Assembly (NCBI RefSeq): GCF_001536065.1
Contig: NZ_CZVW01000016.1
Span: 1 to 48,722 of the forward strand
Source of the DNA: Candidatus Chryseopegocella kryptomonas
GTDB lineage: Bacteria > Bacteroidota > Ignavibacteria > Kryptoniales > Kryptoniaceae
Direction of reading: 5' to 3'
DNA: 48,722 nt
A program made the translations under genes and the position numbers. Position 1 is the first letter of the stretch. Each line of letters opens with the position of its first letter. Under the pieces are notes generated by a model, which saw nothing but the letters and a program-made list of their open reading frames with translations, was not told the DNA's origin and searched no databases. Positions 8,537 through 16,422 of the stretch are shown here, one piece after another.

Positions 8537-9258
8537 GGCTAATCATCGGAATTGACGAAGTCGGCAGGGGCGCAATCGCAGGTCCCGTTGTCGCCGGGGC
8601 TGTTGCAATTGAAAAAATTATCCCCGGTGTAAGAGATTCAAAAGCCCTCAACATAAAACAAAGAGAAACACTTGTACAGGAAATTGAAAAGCACGCAATC
8701 GCTGTTGCAATTGAAATCATACACCCAAAAACAATTGACAAACTTAACATACACAACGCAACTCTGCTCGCTATGAAAAACGCATTTTTAAGCGCTATTG
8801 AACAGATTGACACTAAACTTGACGAAGTTTTTATCTTCATCGACGGGCTTCACATCTTCAAAATAAATCCTGATGAGCTAAACAAACAGATTAACCTTAA
8901 CCTGATAGCAATTCCACGAGCGGATAAATTTATCTATCAAGTAAGCTGTGCAAGTATTTACGCAAAACATACCAGAGACACGATGATGATGACAATTGAA
9001 CATGCACGGTTCCCCGATTACAACTTCAAGCGAAATCTTGGATATCCAACACCCGAGCATATAAGAATCCTGAAGCAAATAGGACCCTGTGAAATTCACA
9101 GAAAAACTTTTTTAAAGAACTTAAACTCGGCAAAAGCAATCCCCCAAACAAAGGGGTCCTTAGGACCTTTGGGACAGGAAAATCTTTTTAAGCTTGCAGA
9201 AAACATCGGCAAAAGCGATCCCCCAAACAAAGGGGTCCTTAGGACCTTTGGGAAATGA
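8533..9258 (+). CDS. rnhB: Ribonuclease HII
   Basis: 241 residues. The N-terminus has the RNase HII signature GIDEVGRGAIAGPVVAGA with Asp7 and Glu8 as metal ligands; Asp104 (FIDG) and Asp149 (HTRD) complete the active site. The enzyme cuts RNA in RNA-DNA hybrids. The normal fold ends near residue 198. The final 43 residues come largely from two family A elements at 9127-9175 and 9206-9254, translated in two different frames (SAKAIPQTKGSLGPLG and GKSDPPNKGVLRTFGK). So the enzyme carries a repeat-made tail that probably does not affect catalysis. Start and stop overlap their neighbours by 4 bases each. An rnhB on a plasmid is unusual and may be a second copy. Confidence 0.93.
   Translation: MRLIIGIDEVGRGAIAGPVVAGAVAIEKIIPGVRDSKALNIKQRETLVQEIEKHAIAVAIEIIHPKTIDKLNIHNATLLAMKNAFLSAIEQIDTKLDEVFIFIDGLHIFKINPDELNKQINLNLIAIPRADKFIYQVSCASIYAKHTRDTMMMTIEHARFPDYNFKRNLGYPTPEHIRILKQIGPCEIHRKTFLKNLNSAKAIPQTKGSLGPLGQENLFKLAENIGKSDPPNKGVLRTFGK
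9127..9254. repeat. Two family A elements inside the 3' end of rnhB
   Basis: Copies at 9127-9175 and 9206-9254 are nearly identical: TCGGCAAAAGC(A/G)ATCCCCC, an AAACAAA link, then GGGGTCCTTAGGACCTTTGG. The spacing of 79 bases places them in different reading frames of the same gene, so one sequence yields two different peptides. Confidence 0.9.
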
Positions 9259-10922
9259 CCTTCCCAACTCACATATTCTTTGCCCAATTTTGCCTTGCCT
9301 TCGCTTCAATAGGGCAGGGAATTGATTTCAACACAACAAACGCCCTCATGGCTGGGCTCGGATCCATAACCCCTGACATCGACAACTCAAACTCATGGCT
9401 TGGAAAACTACTTTACCCCATCAGCAAAAAAATTGAAACTAAATTCGGCCATAGAACAATCACACACTCAATCTGGATGATAATAACGTTGATAACTATC
9501 GCATCAATCATGACACTGCTGAACAAATTTCCGCAACTAACTATAGCCTTCTCAATAGGCTACATCTCACATATACTAATTGACTGCACCTCAACCCAAG
9601 GCGTTAAAATCCTCTACCCCCTGTCAATGAAAAACGCCGTCTTCCCATTTGACACTCAACAACCAGAAGCCTACAGAATAAAAGTCGGCTCAAAAGAAGA
9701 TATAATCCTCGGCCTCATCTTCCTGATTCTGACAGCCCCACTCGCATATATCTCACACAAAACACACACTAAAATAATAAGACAAATCCAAAAAGATATT
9801 AATTCAGCCGTCAGAGCCTACAACGAACTCGCTAAAGACTTTATATGCTTCGCAAAAATAAACGGCATCAACACAACTACACACGAAAAAATAAAAGGCG
9901 AATTCATGATTATATCAGCAGAAAAACAAAACATGCTCCTGGTGCGCAACCCCGAAGGCCTCACAGTAACCGTTGGAAAAGACCCATTCAAAAACGATAT
10001 CTTCACAACTGATATACTCACCACACCAAAAATCAAAGCAAAAACAGAAATAAAAAACATAACCATTGAAAACCAAACACTCACATCTGGACTTAACACA
10101 CCCCCAGATCTGGACTCGCTCGTCTATCTTTCTGGCGAAATTGAACTCTACGAACCAATCTTCATAGAAAAACCAATAACTAAACACGAATTCATCAAAC
10201 AAACATCAGAAAATAAAATCAAACTTAACTTCGCCCCACTCGACTACATCAAAAAAACTAACATCGCTAACCTCATCATCAAAAAAGCATCTATCACTGC
10301 AAAAATCTTCTACCCAGAACAGACCCCATCCGCCTTGACCCCGCCGATTAAAACCCACGAAGAAAACAAGTTCACAACTCAAACAATTGAATTAAAACCA
10401 AACGAAAAAATAAATCTCTTAATCAAAACTGGACAAGCGATCTCCACAGGAGAAATTATTGCCTACAAACTATCACCAAAAGCAGAGAAAATCTCACTTG
10501 AAATTGAAAAACTCAACATAAAAATTCTAAAACTTGAAAACCAGCTCTCTATACTTAAAAAGAAATTAACAGAAGACACATCATCAATAAACCTGCAAAT
10601 CCTCAAACTATCGCAAGAACTTAAACGAACGCAGGAACTAATTCAAAAGGGGCTCAAACCACAATCAGCACAGGAACAAATCAACGAAGAAATAGAAAAA
10701 CTTAACACAAAAAAGAAAATTCTCCTGCTTGATTACCAGGACAAAGAATCAAAAACCCAAATCCAGATCAAAGAGATAAAACTCCAGATTAAACAAAAAG
10801 AAATTGAACTTAAAAGCGAGCAACTAAAACAAACCATCACATCAAGCGCAAGCGGAATCGTCGCAGACATAAAACAGATCCAGTCTAAAACAAAAAACTC
10901 AATCATCATCACAATCAAATGA
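9255..10922 (+). CDS. YdjM/DUF457-like membrane hydrolase fused to adaptor-like coiled coil
   Basis: 555 residues. The first 180 or so match the LexA-regulated membrane protein family YdjM (DUF457, metal-dependent hydrolase): PTHIFFAQF at the start, SITPDIDN, a KFGHRTITHSIW motif, several membrane helices and GYISHILIDC. The region after residue 190 is soluble. From about residue 380 it looks like a periplasmic adaptor: a lipoyl-like half (INLLIKTGQAISTGEIIAYK), a coiled-coil hairpin (residues 410-530), then the second half (SASGIVADIKQ). This fused form recalls HlyD-type proteins and may partner the TolC-like gene at 6319. Hydrolase and transport roles are inferred. It overlaps both neighbours by 4 bases. 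Confidence 0.7.
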   Translation: MTFPTHIFFAQFCLAFASIGQGIDFNTTNALMAGLGSITPDIDNSNSWLGKLLYPISKKIETKFGHRTITHSIWMIITLITIASIMTLLNKFPQLTIAFSIGYISHILIDCTSTQGVKILYPLSMKNAVFPFDTQQPEAYRIKVGSKEDIILGLIFLILTAPLAYISHKTHTKIIRQIQKDINSAVRAYNELAKDFICFAKINGINTTTHEKIKGEFMIISAEKQNMLLVRNPEGLTVTVGKDPFKNDIFTTDILTTPKIKAKTEIKNITIENQTLTSGLNTPPDLDSLVYLSGEIELYEPIFIEKPITKHEFIKQTSENKIKLNFAPLDYIKKTNIANLIIKKASITAKIFYPEQTPSALTPPIKTHEENKFTTQTIELKPNEKINLLIKTGQAISTGEIIAYKLSPKAEKISLEIEKLNIKILKLENQLSILKKKLTEDTSSINLQILKLSQELKRTQELIQKGLKPQSAQEQINEEIEKLNTKKKILLLDYQDKESKTQIQIKEIKLQIKQKEIELKSEQLKQTITSSASGIVADIKQIQSKTKNSIIITIK

Positions 10923-11914
10923 TCCTAAGCGATCAAAAATTCTTCGGAAGAAAACAGGAACTAAAAAAACTTGTCGTTAATATCCTCCTCGGAAAACATA
11001 CCCTGATCATCGGAAAAAGAGGAATAGGGAAGACAACCCTGATTGAACATGCGATCTCAATCATCAAAGGCTCAACCCATAGAATTGACATAAGCCCAAC
11101 GGCATTAGCAGAAGAATTCAAAGACATAAGACTCGCACACAAACTAAAATCAGCATGGAAAGGGGAAATAAAACTTATAAAAGTCAACCTCAACAAAACA
11201 AAATCAACAATTTTTAACGAAATAATTGAATCCCTCTACGCTGAAAACGACCTCGTAACAGACGAACTGATTCGGATCAACAGCGACGGAACAATATCAA
11301 TTCAAGTAAAAAACGCACCAATAATCATAAAATCAATCACAGGAAAAAATTACATTTTTCTTTTTGACGACCTTGACCTTGCAACAGGTCAGATGATTGA
11401 ATTCATAATTGACCTCATGCCACACGCAACCATAATCGCAACAACATCAGAATTAAAACATGAGAAAAAATTCAAACACCTCTACTCATTCTTCGAAAAA
11501 ATACAACTCAAAGAACTTGAAAAAGAGACAACAGAAAAACTCACAAACTACCTGATTGAAACATACATAACTGAAATTGACACAAAAACAAAAGAATTTC
11601 TAAAAAACGAAATCCTCAGAATATCCAAAGGAAACCCAACAATCATAAAATCAGCACTTCAACAAGCAAAATCACAAAAACTAATTAGAGACGAAGATAT
11701 AAAAAAATTGAGAACATTAGAAGAAAGCGAATACATAAACCTTGGACCATTTTTCGCACTCCTGCTCGGCTCTGTAACTGTGATAAAAATCTTGCAAATA
11801 GGACTTGAGAACAGAGAAACCTACATCCTGCTGTCAATCTTCTCATTCTTATCATACCTTACAATTAGAATTTTTAGATACTTCTTCCTCTTCCGCCCCC
11901 AGCGAAAAAAATAA
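10919..11914 (+). CDS. AAA-type ATPase with C-terminal membrane helices
   Basis: 331 residues. Walker A GKRGIGKTT begins at residue 32, and Walker B FLFDDLDL is near 147-154. It belongs to the STAND/AAA_16-like ATPases, which often act as switches. The last 60 residues hold two hydrophobic helices (FFALLLGSVTVIKIL and YILLSIFSFLSYLTI) and a short basic tail, so it should be held in the membrane with the ATPase in the cytoplasm. Its ATG overlaps the stop of the DUF457 gene, the last of the coupled genes of this block. The task is unknown; context suggests an envelope-linked or transport complex. Confidence 0.75.
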   Translation: MILSDQKFFGRKQELKKLVVNILLGKHTLIIGKRGIGKTTLIEHAISIIKGSTHRIDISPTALAEEFKDIRLAHKLKSAWKGEIKLIKVNLNKTKSTIFNEIIESLYAENDLVTDELIRINSDGTISIQVKNAPIIIKSITGKNYIFLFDDLDLATGQMIEFIIDLMPHATIIATTSELKHEKKFKHLYSFFEKIQLKELEKETTEKLTNYLIETYITEIDTKTKEFLKNEILRISKGNPTIIKSALQQAKSQKLIRDEDIKKLRTLEESEYINLGPFFALLLGSVTVIKILQIGLENRETYILLSIFSFLSYLTIRIFRYFFLFRPQRKK

Positions 11915-11928
11915 ATCCCCCTGGCGAA

Positions 11929-11990
11929 GTGACCCCTTAAGGGATCTATCTCCCCTCTCTAAACACTTAGAGAGGGGGCAGGAGGTGAGA
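11929..11990. repeat. Family A fragment joined to a family B palindrome
   Basis: GGCGAAGTGACCCCTTAAGG is followed by TCCCCTCTCTAAAC and ACTTAGAGAGGGGGCAGG, then GGTGAG. It lies just behind the ATPase gene and could end transcription as a hairpin. It starts the 877-base gene-free stretch 11915-12791, which also holds the CRISPR array, its leader and a large family A element. Confidence 0.75.
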
Positions 11991-12044
11991 CAAAAAACCA
12001 AACAAAGATCCTAAAAACTCCCCTAAAATCCAATTGTTATTCCC

Positions 12045-12208
12045 GTTTCAATCCCTCACAGGTTCGATTCACACTTGAAGGTAAGCTGATGCAAAGGCGA
12101 ACCGCTAAAGGGTTTCAATCCCTCACAGGTTCGATTCACACTATTGTGTTCAAGAAAAGGTCCCTTGAACACAAACTCGTTTCAATCCCTCACAGGTTCG
12201 ATTCACAC
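12045..12208 (-). CRISPR. Short CRISPR array, three repeats and two spacers
   Basis: Three identical 30-base repeats at 12045-12074, 12112-12141 and 12179-12208, beginning GTTTCAATCCCTC and ending TTCGATTCACAC on the plus strand. Two spacers of 37 bases each (12075-12111 and 12142-12178). On the minus strand the repeat ends in ATTGAAAC, the usual 3' handle of type I-B/III arrays, so the array is read right to left and the leader lies to the right. No cas gene is present in the window, so it would depend on host Cas proteins. The second spacer holds a perfect 10-bp inverted repeat (TGTGTTCAAG and CTTGAACACA). Confidence 0.93.
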
Positions 12209-12450
12209 CCACGGTAAAACAAAACTTTAAATAAACCAATTCACACACTTAAATACAATAAATTTTACCCCAAAAGTCAAGTCCTTCTGTGTTAACTTTT
12301 ACCCTTGATTTTTCCGCTGACCTCCCTGACAATGTGTCAAGATTTGCGTCAGAGCAAGGGAAAATGATTGTAAATCAACAAGATATTCAAATTCACAAAT
12401 GTTAACTTGTTAACGAGGTTCTCGGAAACCGTAATAACAAATGAAAAACG
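12209..12450 (-). promoter_or_regulatory. CRISPR leader
   Basis: The AT-rich stretch right of the last repeat is the leader by position and by repeat orientation. Strong support is a second, related copy at 42443-42670 that likewise stands next to repeat remnants. Shared stretches include GTAAAAC, ATTCACACACT, AATAAATTTTA, AAAAGTCAA and TGTGTTAACTTTTACC. Transcription of the array would start here on the minus strand. Confidence 0.7.
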
Positions 12451-12475
12451 AGCTTTTTGTAAATCTCGCACCTTT

Positions 12476-12597
12476 GCCTCTCCCTAAGGTCCTATGGACT
12501 CTCCTAAGGAGCCCTCTGGACCTTAGGAGAACCTCCAAGGGAGTCCTTTCGGACCTTAGGGGGATCACTTCGTAGCTTTGCCGAGCTTCGCCGATTT
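12476..12597. repeat. Large compound family A element
   Basis: Several nested palindromes: CCCTAAGGTCCTATGG, CTCCTAAGGAGCC, GGACCTTAGGAG, CTTTCGGACCTTAGGGGGAT and a closing GCTTTGCCGAGCTTCGCCGA. About 90 bases match the reverse complement of 37175-37265 closely, so the two are inverted copies. No gene reads through. The bases from here to 12791 show nothing else clear. Confidence 0.85.
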
Positions 12598-12791
12598 TGA
12601 ATAAAACAAAAATTTTTTTAGTTTTTTTCAACCACGTAAAAATATAAACGCTTGTGAAAAATGACAGCTCAACTTTCCATTCAACCTTACTTCAAAAATA
12701 AATCTTTTTACATTTACCCCTCGCCAGAATAACATCACAAAATATCTTTAAATCATGGTTAATAAAAAAATAAAAAATCAGTTTAAATACT

Positions 12792-15700
12792 ATGTTCAGA
12801 TGTTTCCAGGTCTCAAATTTCAGATACGATCACGAAATAAAAACATTTAAAATTATTTTTGAAAAACTAAAAAACAAGTATAACAATTCAAACCAGAATT
12901 TCAACCTAATCATACAACCTAACATTTTAGGATCAACTCCTGATTTAATCATAATTTCAAACAAACTCATTGCTGTTGCAGACATTAAATCAGGAGCTGG
13001 AACTATAACTGGAAACGAAAATAGCCGATGGTATTCCAACGGTCTTGAAATAAATAAGGAAAGAGAAAATCCATTCCAGCAAATTTTTCGCTATAAATTT
13101 GATTTGCTCAATTTCCTCAAAGATAAGTTACATTTTTACTTTCCACCCGATTTCATTGACTCAAACATAAACCTCGGCCATATTAAAGGTTTTGTAATTT
13201 TTGATAATGTAATCTATTACGATCACTCTCAACTACAAACGCCAACAAGAAAATGGTTTAAAGTTACAAGCGCTTTAAATTTTCACAAAGACATTGATAG
13301 CTTACCCGCCTCCATGATTAATTTAAGTGACCCCGACATTGAAACAATAATCTTTAAAATTCTAAAAATAGATCCATCTCAATATATAGATAACTATCCA
13401 TTGCCCGAATTCGTTGAACCCTCGGAAGTAAAATTAAGGAAAGTAAATATTCCAATCAAAATCAACATACCACAATTATATTCCAAACATCAAAAAATTC
13501 TTTCATACTACCGCTATTGCCTCGTTCTTGAAGACCTTAAAAGCTCTGAAATACCCGAATCAAGCATCGCTATTAATCTTACAGAGTCACCCCTTGCCTT
13601 ATCATCATTTTCAACTGTTTTGACCCCTGATTTAAAAATCTTCCTGGATAAACAATCCTTCTACTCCAGAGCTCAAAACATCCAACTTCTTTTGGCTTAC
13701 CCCGTCTTTGACCTTAAAGACTCAAAAGTTCCTCTATTCATTTCCACTACCAATTTCAGCATAAAAAACTCACATGTCATCTTTTCAATTTCAGATAAAT
13801 ATGAGATCTCAAAAACCTTTATTTCAAGAGTGATGGGCATTTCAGACCCCGAACAGATTGAATTCATAAAATCAAACGTAGATAAATCTGCTACAATAGA
13901 TGAAAAGATTGATATAATCATTCAAAATTTCAATCCCGAAAAATCTTCAATTTCAATTGACACATTGAAAAAAGCACTCTCATCATATCGTGTCTTATTA
14001 TTTTGGGGAACATGGGGAACAAATTTCAAAGTAATCAGAGAACTTGAAGATATAATAAAAAAGGGAATAACAACACAAGAATTATCATGCTTCATCTCTC
14101 AATCCCAAATTGATAACACACCTCACCCCGAAAACCTCTCTCTTTTGATATTCTCTAATTTAAACAAGGAACAAGAACTTGCTCTTGAAAGTGCATTTAC
14201 TAAACGACTTACAGTTGTCACCGGACCACCCGGGACCGGCAAAACACAGATTTCCTTCAACATCATGGCAAACGCAGTCATCCACGGTAAAACTGTCCTC
14301 TTCTCAACAAAGAATAATAAAGCTGTTGACGATGTTTGTAAAAAATTTGAAAAACTTTTCCCAAATAACTCCATAACCCCACTTATCAGGGTAGGGAATA
14401 AAGAAGTTATATCCCGGCTACCTGATAAAATCCTCAAGACAATAAACACTATAAACAATAATAAAACTATTGATCAAAACCTGATTAACAAAGTTAAGAT
14501 TGATATTAATATAATCAAAGAAAAAATCAATGAACTTGAATCAGAAATCTCAAAATTTCATCAACTTCAACTTTACTATAACTCCATTAAGAATCAAATT
14601 GAATTCAATAAATCTTTATATGAATTTGAAAAATTAAACAAATCTAAAATCATTGAAAATCTGAATTTTGAAAAAGAAAATATTCTCTCCTCAATACCAA
14701 AGCCATTCATTGATTTCTTCTATGAAATGAGAAAAAACTATCCAACCCCAGAGTCTTTAATTTCTAAACATCTTTCCGCTTTAACAGATAAACTCTTAGG
14801 CAAACTCAATTTACTTGAGAAAATCATACTTCTTATCAATAAAAAATATATATACAACAAATACACTAAAATTTTTGCAAAACTATCATCCGCATTTGAC
14901 CCTCCTCAAATTGAATTTATCAAGAAAATGTCCAAAACTTTACCAGATCTATTTAAATATCTCCTACTTGCAAAATCATGGGAAAAAGATATTGCTAAGG
15001 TTATTGATATTGACGAAAAAATTAAAGAGCGAGAATCTGAATTAGAAAATATTAAAAATGAATTTGAAAAGTTAATAGCTGACTTGGAAAGAAAACTTGT
15101 CAAGCTGAAAGATGATATATCAAAACTTGCCCCTAAAATTAAACAATATGAAGAAGAAATTGAAAGCCTTAAATCAACCTTGATTGAAAAATCAAAAGAT
15201 TATCTTCGTTTATTTTACATTTCATCTCTAACACCAAACTTAGTTCCTTCGCTTCAATCATTTAAAACATCAATTGAAAATTCAACTATAATCTCAAAAT
15301 CAGCCTTTAAAGAGGTTTTAAAAGCTTTCCCAATCATTGCAACCACAAATCTTTCAGTTGCAAACGTAGTCCCCCTTGAACCGTATTTATTTGATATACT
15401 CATTATAGATGAAGCCTCTCAATCGGATATTGCTTCCGCTTTGCCACTTATCCTTAGAAGCAAAAACATCGTTATAATCGGCGATCCCATGCAATTAAAA
15501 CACATCTCTGGATTATCAAACGACGAAGATGCTACAATAGCCCAAAGTTGTGATATACCCGAATTTAAACTTAATTACAGCAACAAATCGCTATATTTAT
15601 TAGCCGAGGAAATTTCAAATAAGAGCGCTAATCCCGTTATATTTTTGACTGAACATTACCGTTCTTACCATAAAATAATTGAGTTTTCAAATTCCCATTT

Positions 15701-16247
15701 CTATTCTCACATAGGTAGAGAACTTGTTGTTAAAACTCCACCGGAAAATATAAAATTCAAAAAGGTTAACGGTATTATATGGATTCCAACCCAGGGCACC
15801 GAGAAAAACAAAATAAATACCTCCGAAGCCGAAAAAATTGAAGAAATCTTGCTTAAGCTTAAAAATTATATAGATCCCGATATCTCAATTGGTATCACAA
15901 CGCCATTTCGTAACCAAGCGGATTTCCTTCAAAGATATTTGTACAAACTACTTCGCCCCGGGATAGATGTTGTTGACACAGTTCACCGCTTCCAAGGAGA
16001 TGAAAAAGACATCATGTTCCTTTCTCTTGTGGTTTCCCCGAATTCAGAATCATCTTTACTCTGGTTTATAAACGAATCAGCAAAACAACTTCTTAATGTA
16101 GCAGTAACCCGTGCAAGAAGTAGTCTTTTCGTCATAGGTGATTACAATTTCGCCATCTCCCCAAATAAATCCAATAGATTTAGATATGATTACATCCGCG
16201 CACTCGCCGAATCATCAATATGCGGAACCCCAGATGATTTACTATAA
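12792..16247 (+). CDS. SF1 helicase with N-terminal NERD-like nuclease domain
   Basis: 1151 residues. The N-terminus resembles NERD/PD-(D/E)XK nucleases: GSTPDLIII with Asp51 and VADIKSG with Asp64 and Lys66, then NPFQQIFRYK. The ATPase is of the Upf1/Dna2 type (AAA_11/AAA_12): Walker A GPPGTGKT at 478-485, a long coiled-coil insertion (about 560-800), Walker B IDEAS at about 872-876, GDPMQLKHIS in motif III, and VAVTRARSSLFVIGD near 1103 as motif VI. So it should unwind and perhaps cut DNA or RNA. The ATG at 12792 has only a weak upstream site. It stands 175 bases before the methyltransferase and faces the same way as the next three genes, so it probably belongs to the same module. Confidence 0.85.
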   Translation: MFRCFQVSNFRYDHEIKTFKIIFEKLKNKYNNSNQNFNLIIQPNILGSTPDLIIISNKLIAVADIKSGAGTITGNENSRWYSNGLEINKERENPFQQIFRYKFDLLNFLKDKLHFYFPPDFIDSNINLGHIKGFVIFDNVIYYDHSQLQTPTRKWFKVTSALNFHKDIDSLPASMINLSDPDIETIIFKILKIDPSQYIDNYPLPEFVEPSEVKLRKVNIPIKINIPQLYSKHQKILSYYRYCLVLEDLKSSEIPESSIAINLTESPLALSSFSTVLTPDLKIFLDKQSFYSRAQNIQLLLAYPVFDLKDSKVPLFISTTNFSIKNSHVIFSISDKYEISKTFISRVMGISDPEQIEFIKSNVDKSATIDEKIDIIIQNFNPEKSSISIDTLKKALSSYRVLLFWGTWGTNFKVIRELEDIIKKGITTQELSCFISQSQIDNTPHPENLSLLIFSNLNKEQELALESAFTKRLTVVTGPPGTGKTQISFNIMANAVIHGKTVLFSTKNNKAVDDVCKKFEKLFPNNSITPLIRVGNKEVISRLPDKILKTINTINNNKTIDQNLINKVKIDINIIKEKINELESEISKFHQLQLYYNSIKNQIEFNKSLYEFEKLNKSKIIENLNFEKENILSSIPKPFIDFFYEMRKNYPTPESLISKHLSALTDKLLGKLNLLEKIILLINKKYIYNKYTKIFAKLSSAFDPPQIEFIKKMSKTLPDLFKYLLLAKSWEKDIAKVIDIDEKIKERESELENIKNEFEKLIADLERKLVKLKDDISKLAPKIKQYEEEIESLKSTLIEKSKDYLRLFYISSLTPNLVPSLQSFKTSIENSTIISKSAFKEVLKAFPIIATTNLSVANVVPLEPYLFDILIIDEASQSDIASALPLILRSKNIVIIGDPMQLKHISGLSNDEDATIAQSCDIPEFKLNYSNKSLYLLAEEISNKSANPVIFLTEHYRSYHKIIEFSNSHFYSHIGRELVVKTPPENIKFKKVNGIIWIPTQGTEKNKINTSEAEKIEEILLKLKNYIDPDISIGITTPFRNQADFLQRYLYKLLRPGIDVVDTVHRFQGDEKDIMFLSLVVSPNSESSLLWFINESAKQLLNVAVTRARSSLFVIGDYNFAISPNKSNRFRYDYIRALAESSICGTPDDLL

Positions 16248-16422
16248 TCTTGACACTTAACAATTATGTTTTTAAATTTTTTTCAGCCAAGTAAATTTAT
16301 CTATTTTTTATGAGCCATTTTAAAGTTACTATTTTTTCATATTTCTAATGTTGTCTTGTTCCAACTGAATTGATTTGCCAATCTCGCTTAAACCACAAAA
16401 ATAAAAAAAAGGAAAAACCACC

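Noticed and set aside
12058-12074. GGTTCGATTC in the repeats resembles the T-loop of a tRNA
   Set aside because: It recurs three times with a 67-base period as part of CRISPR repeats, and no acceptor stem, anticodon arm or CCA context surrounds it. No tRNA or rRNA was found in the window.
12410-12631. Minus-strand open frame of 73 codons
   Set aside because: Almost all of it is the large compound repeat at 12476-12597 and the CRISPR leader.
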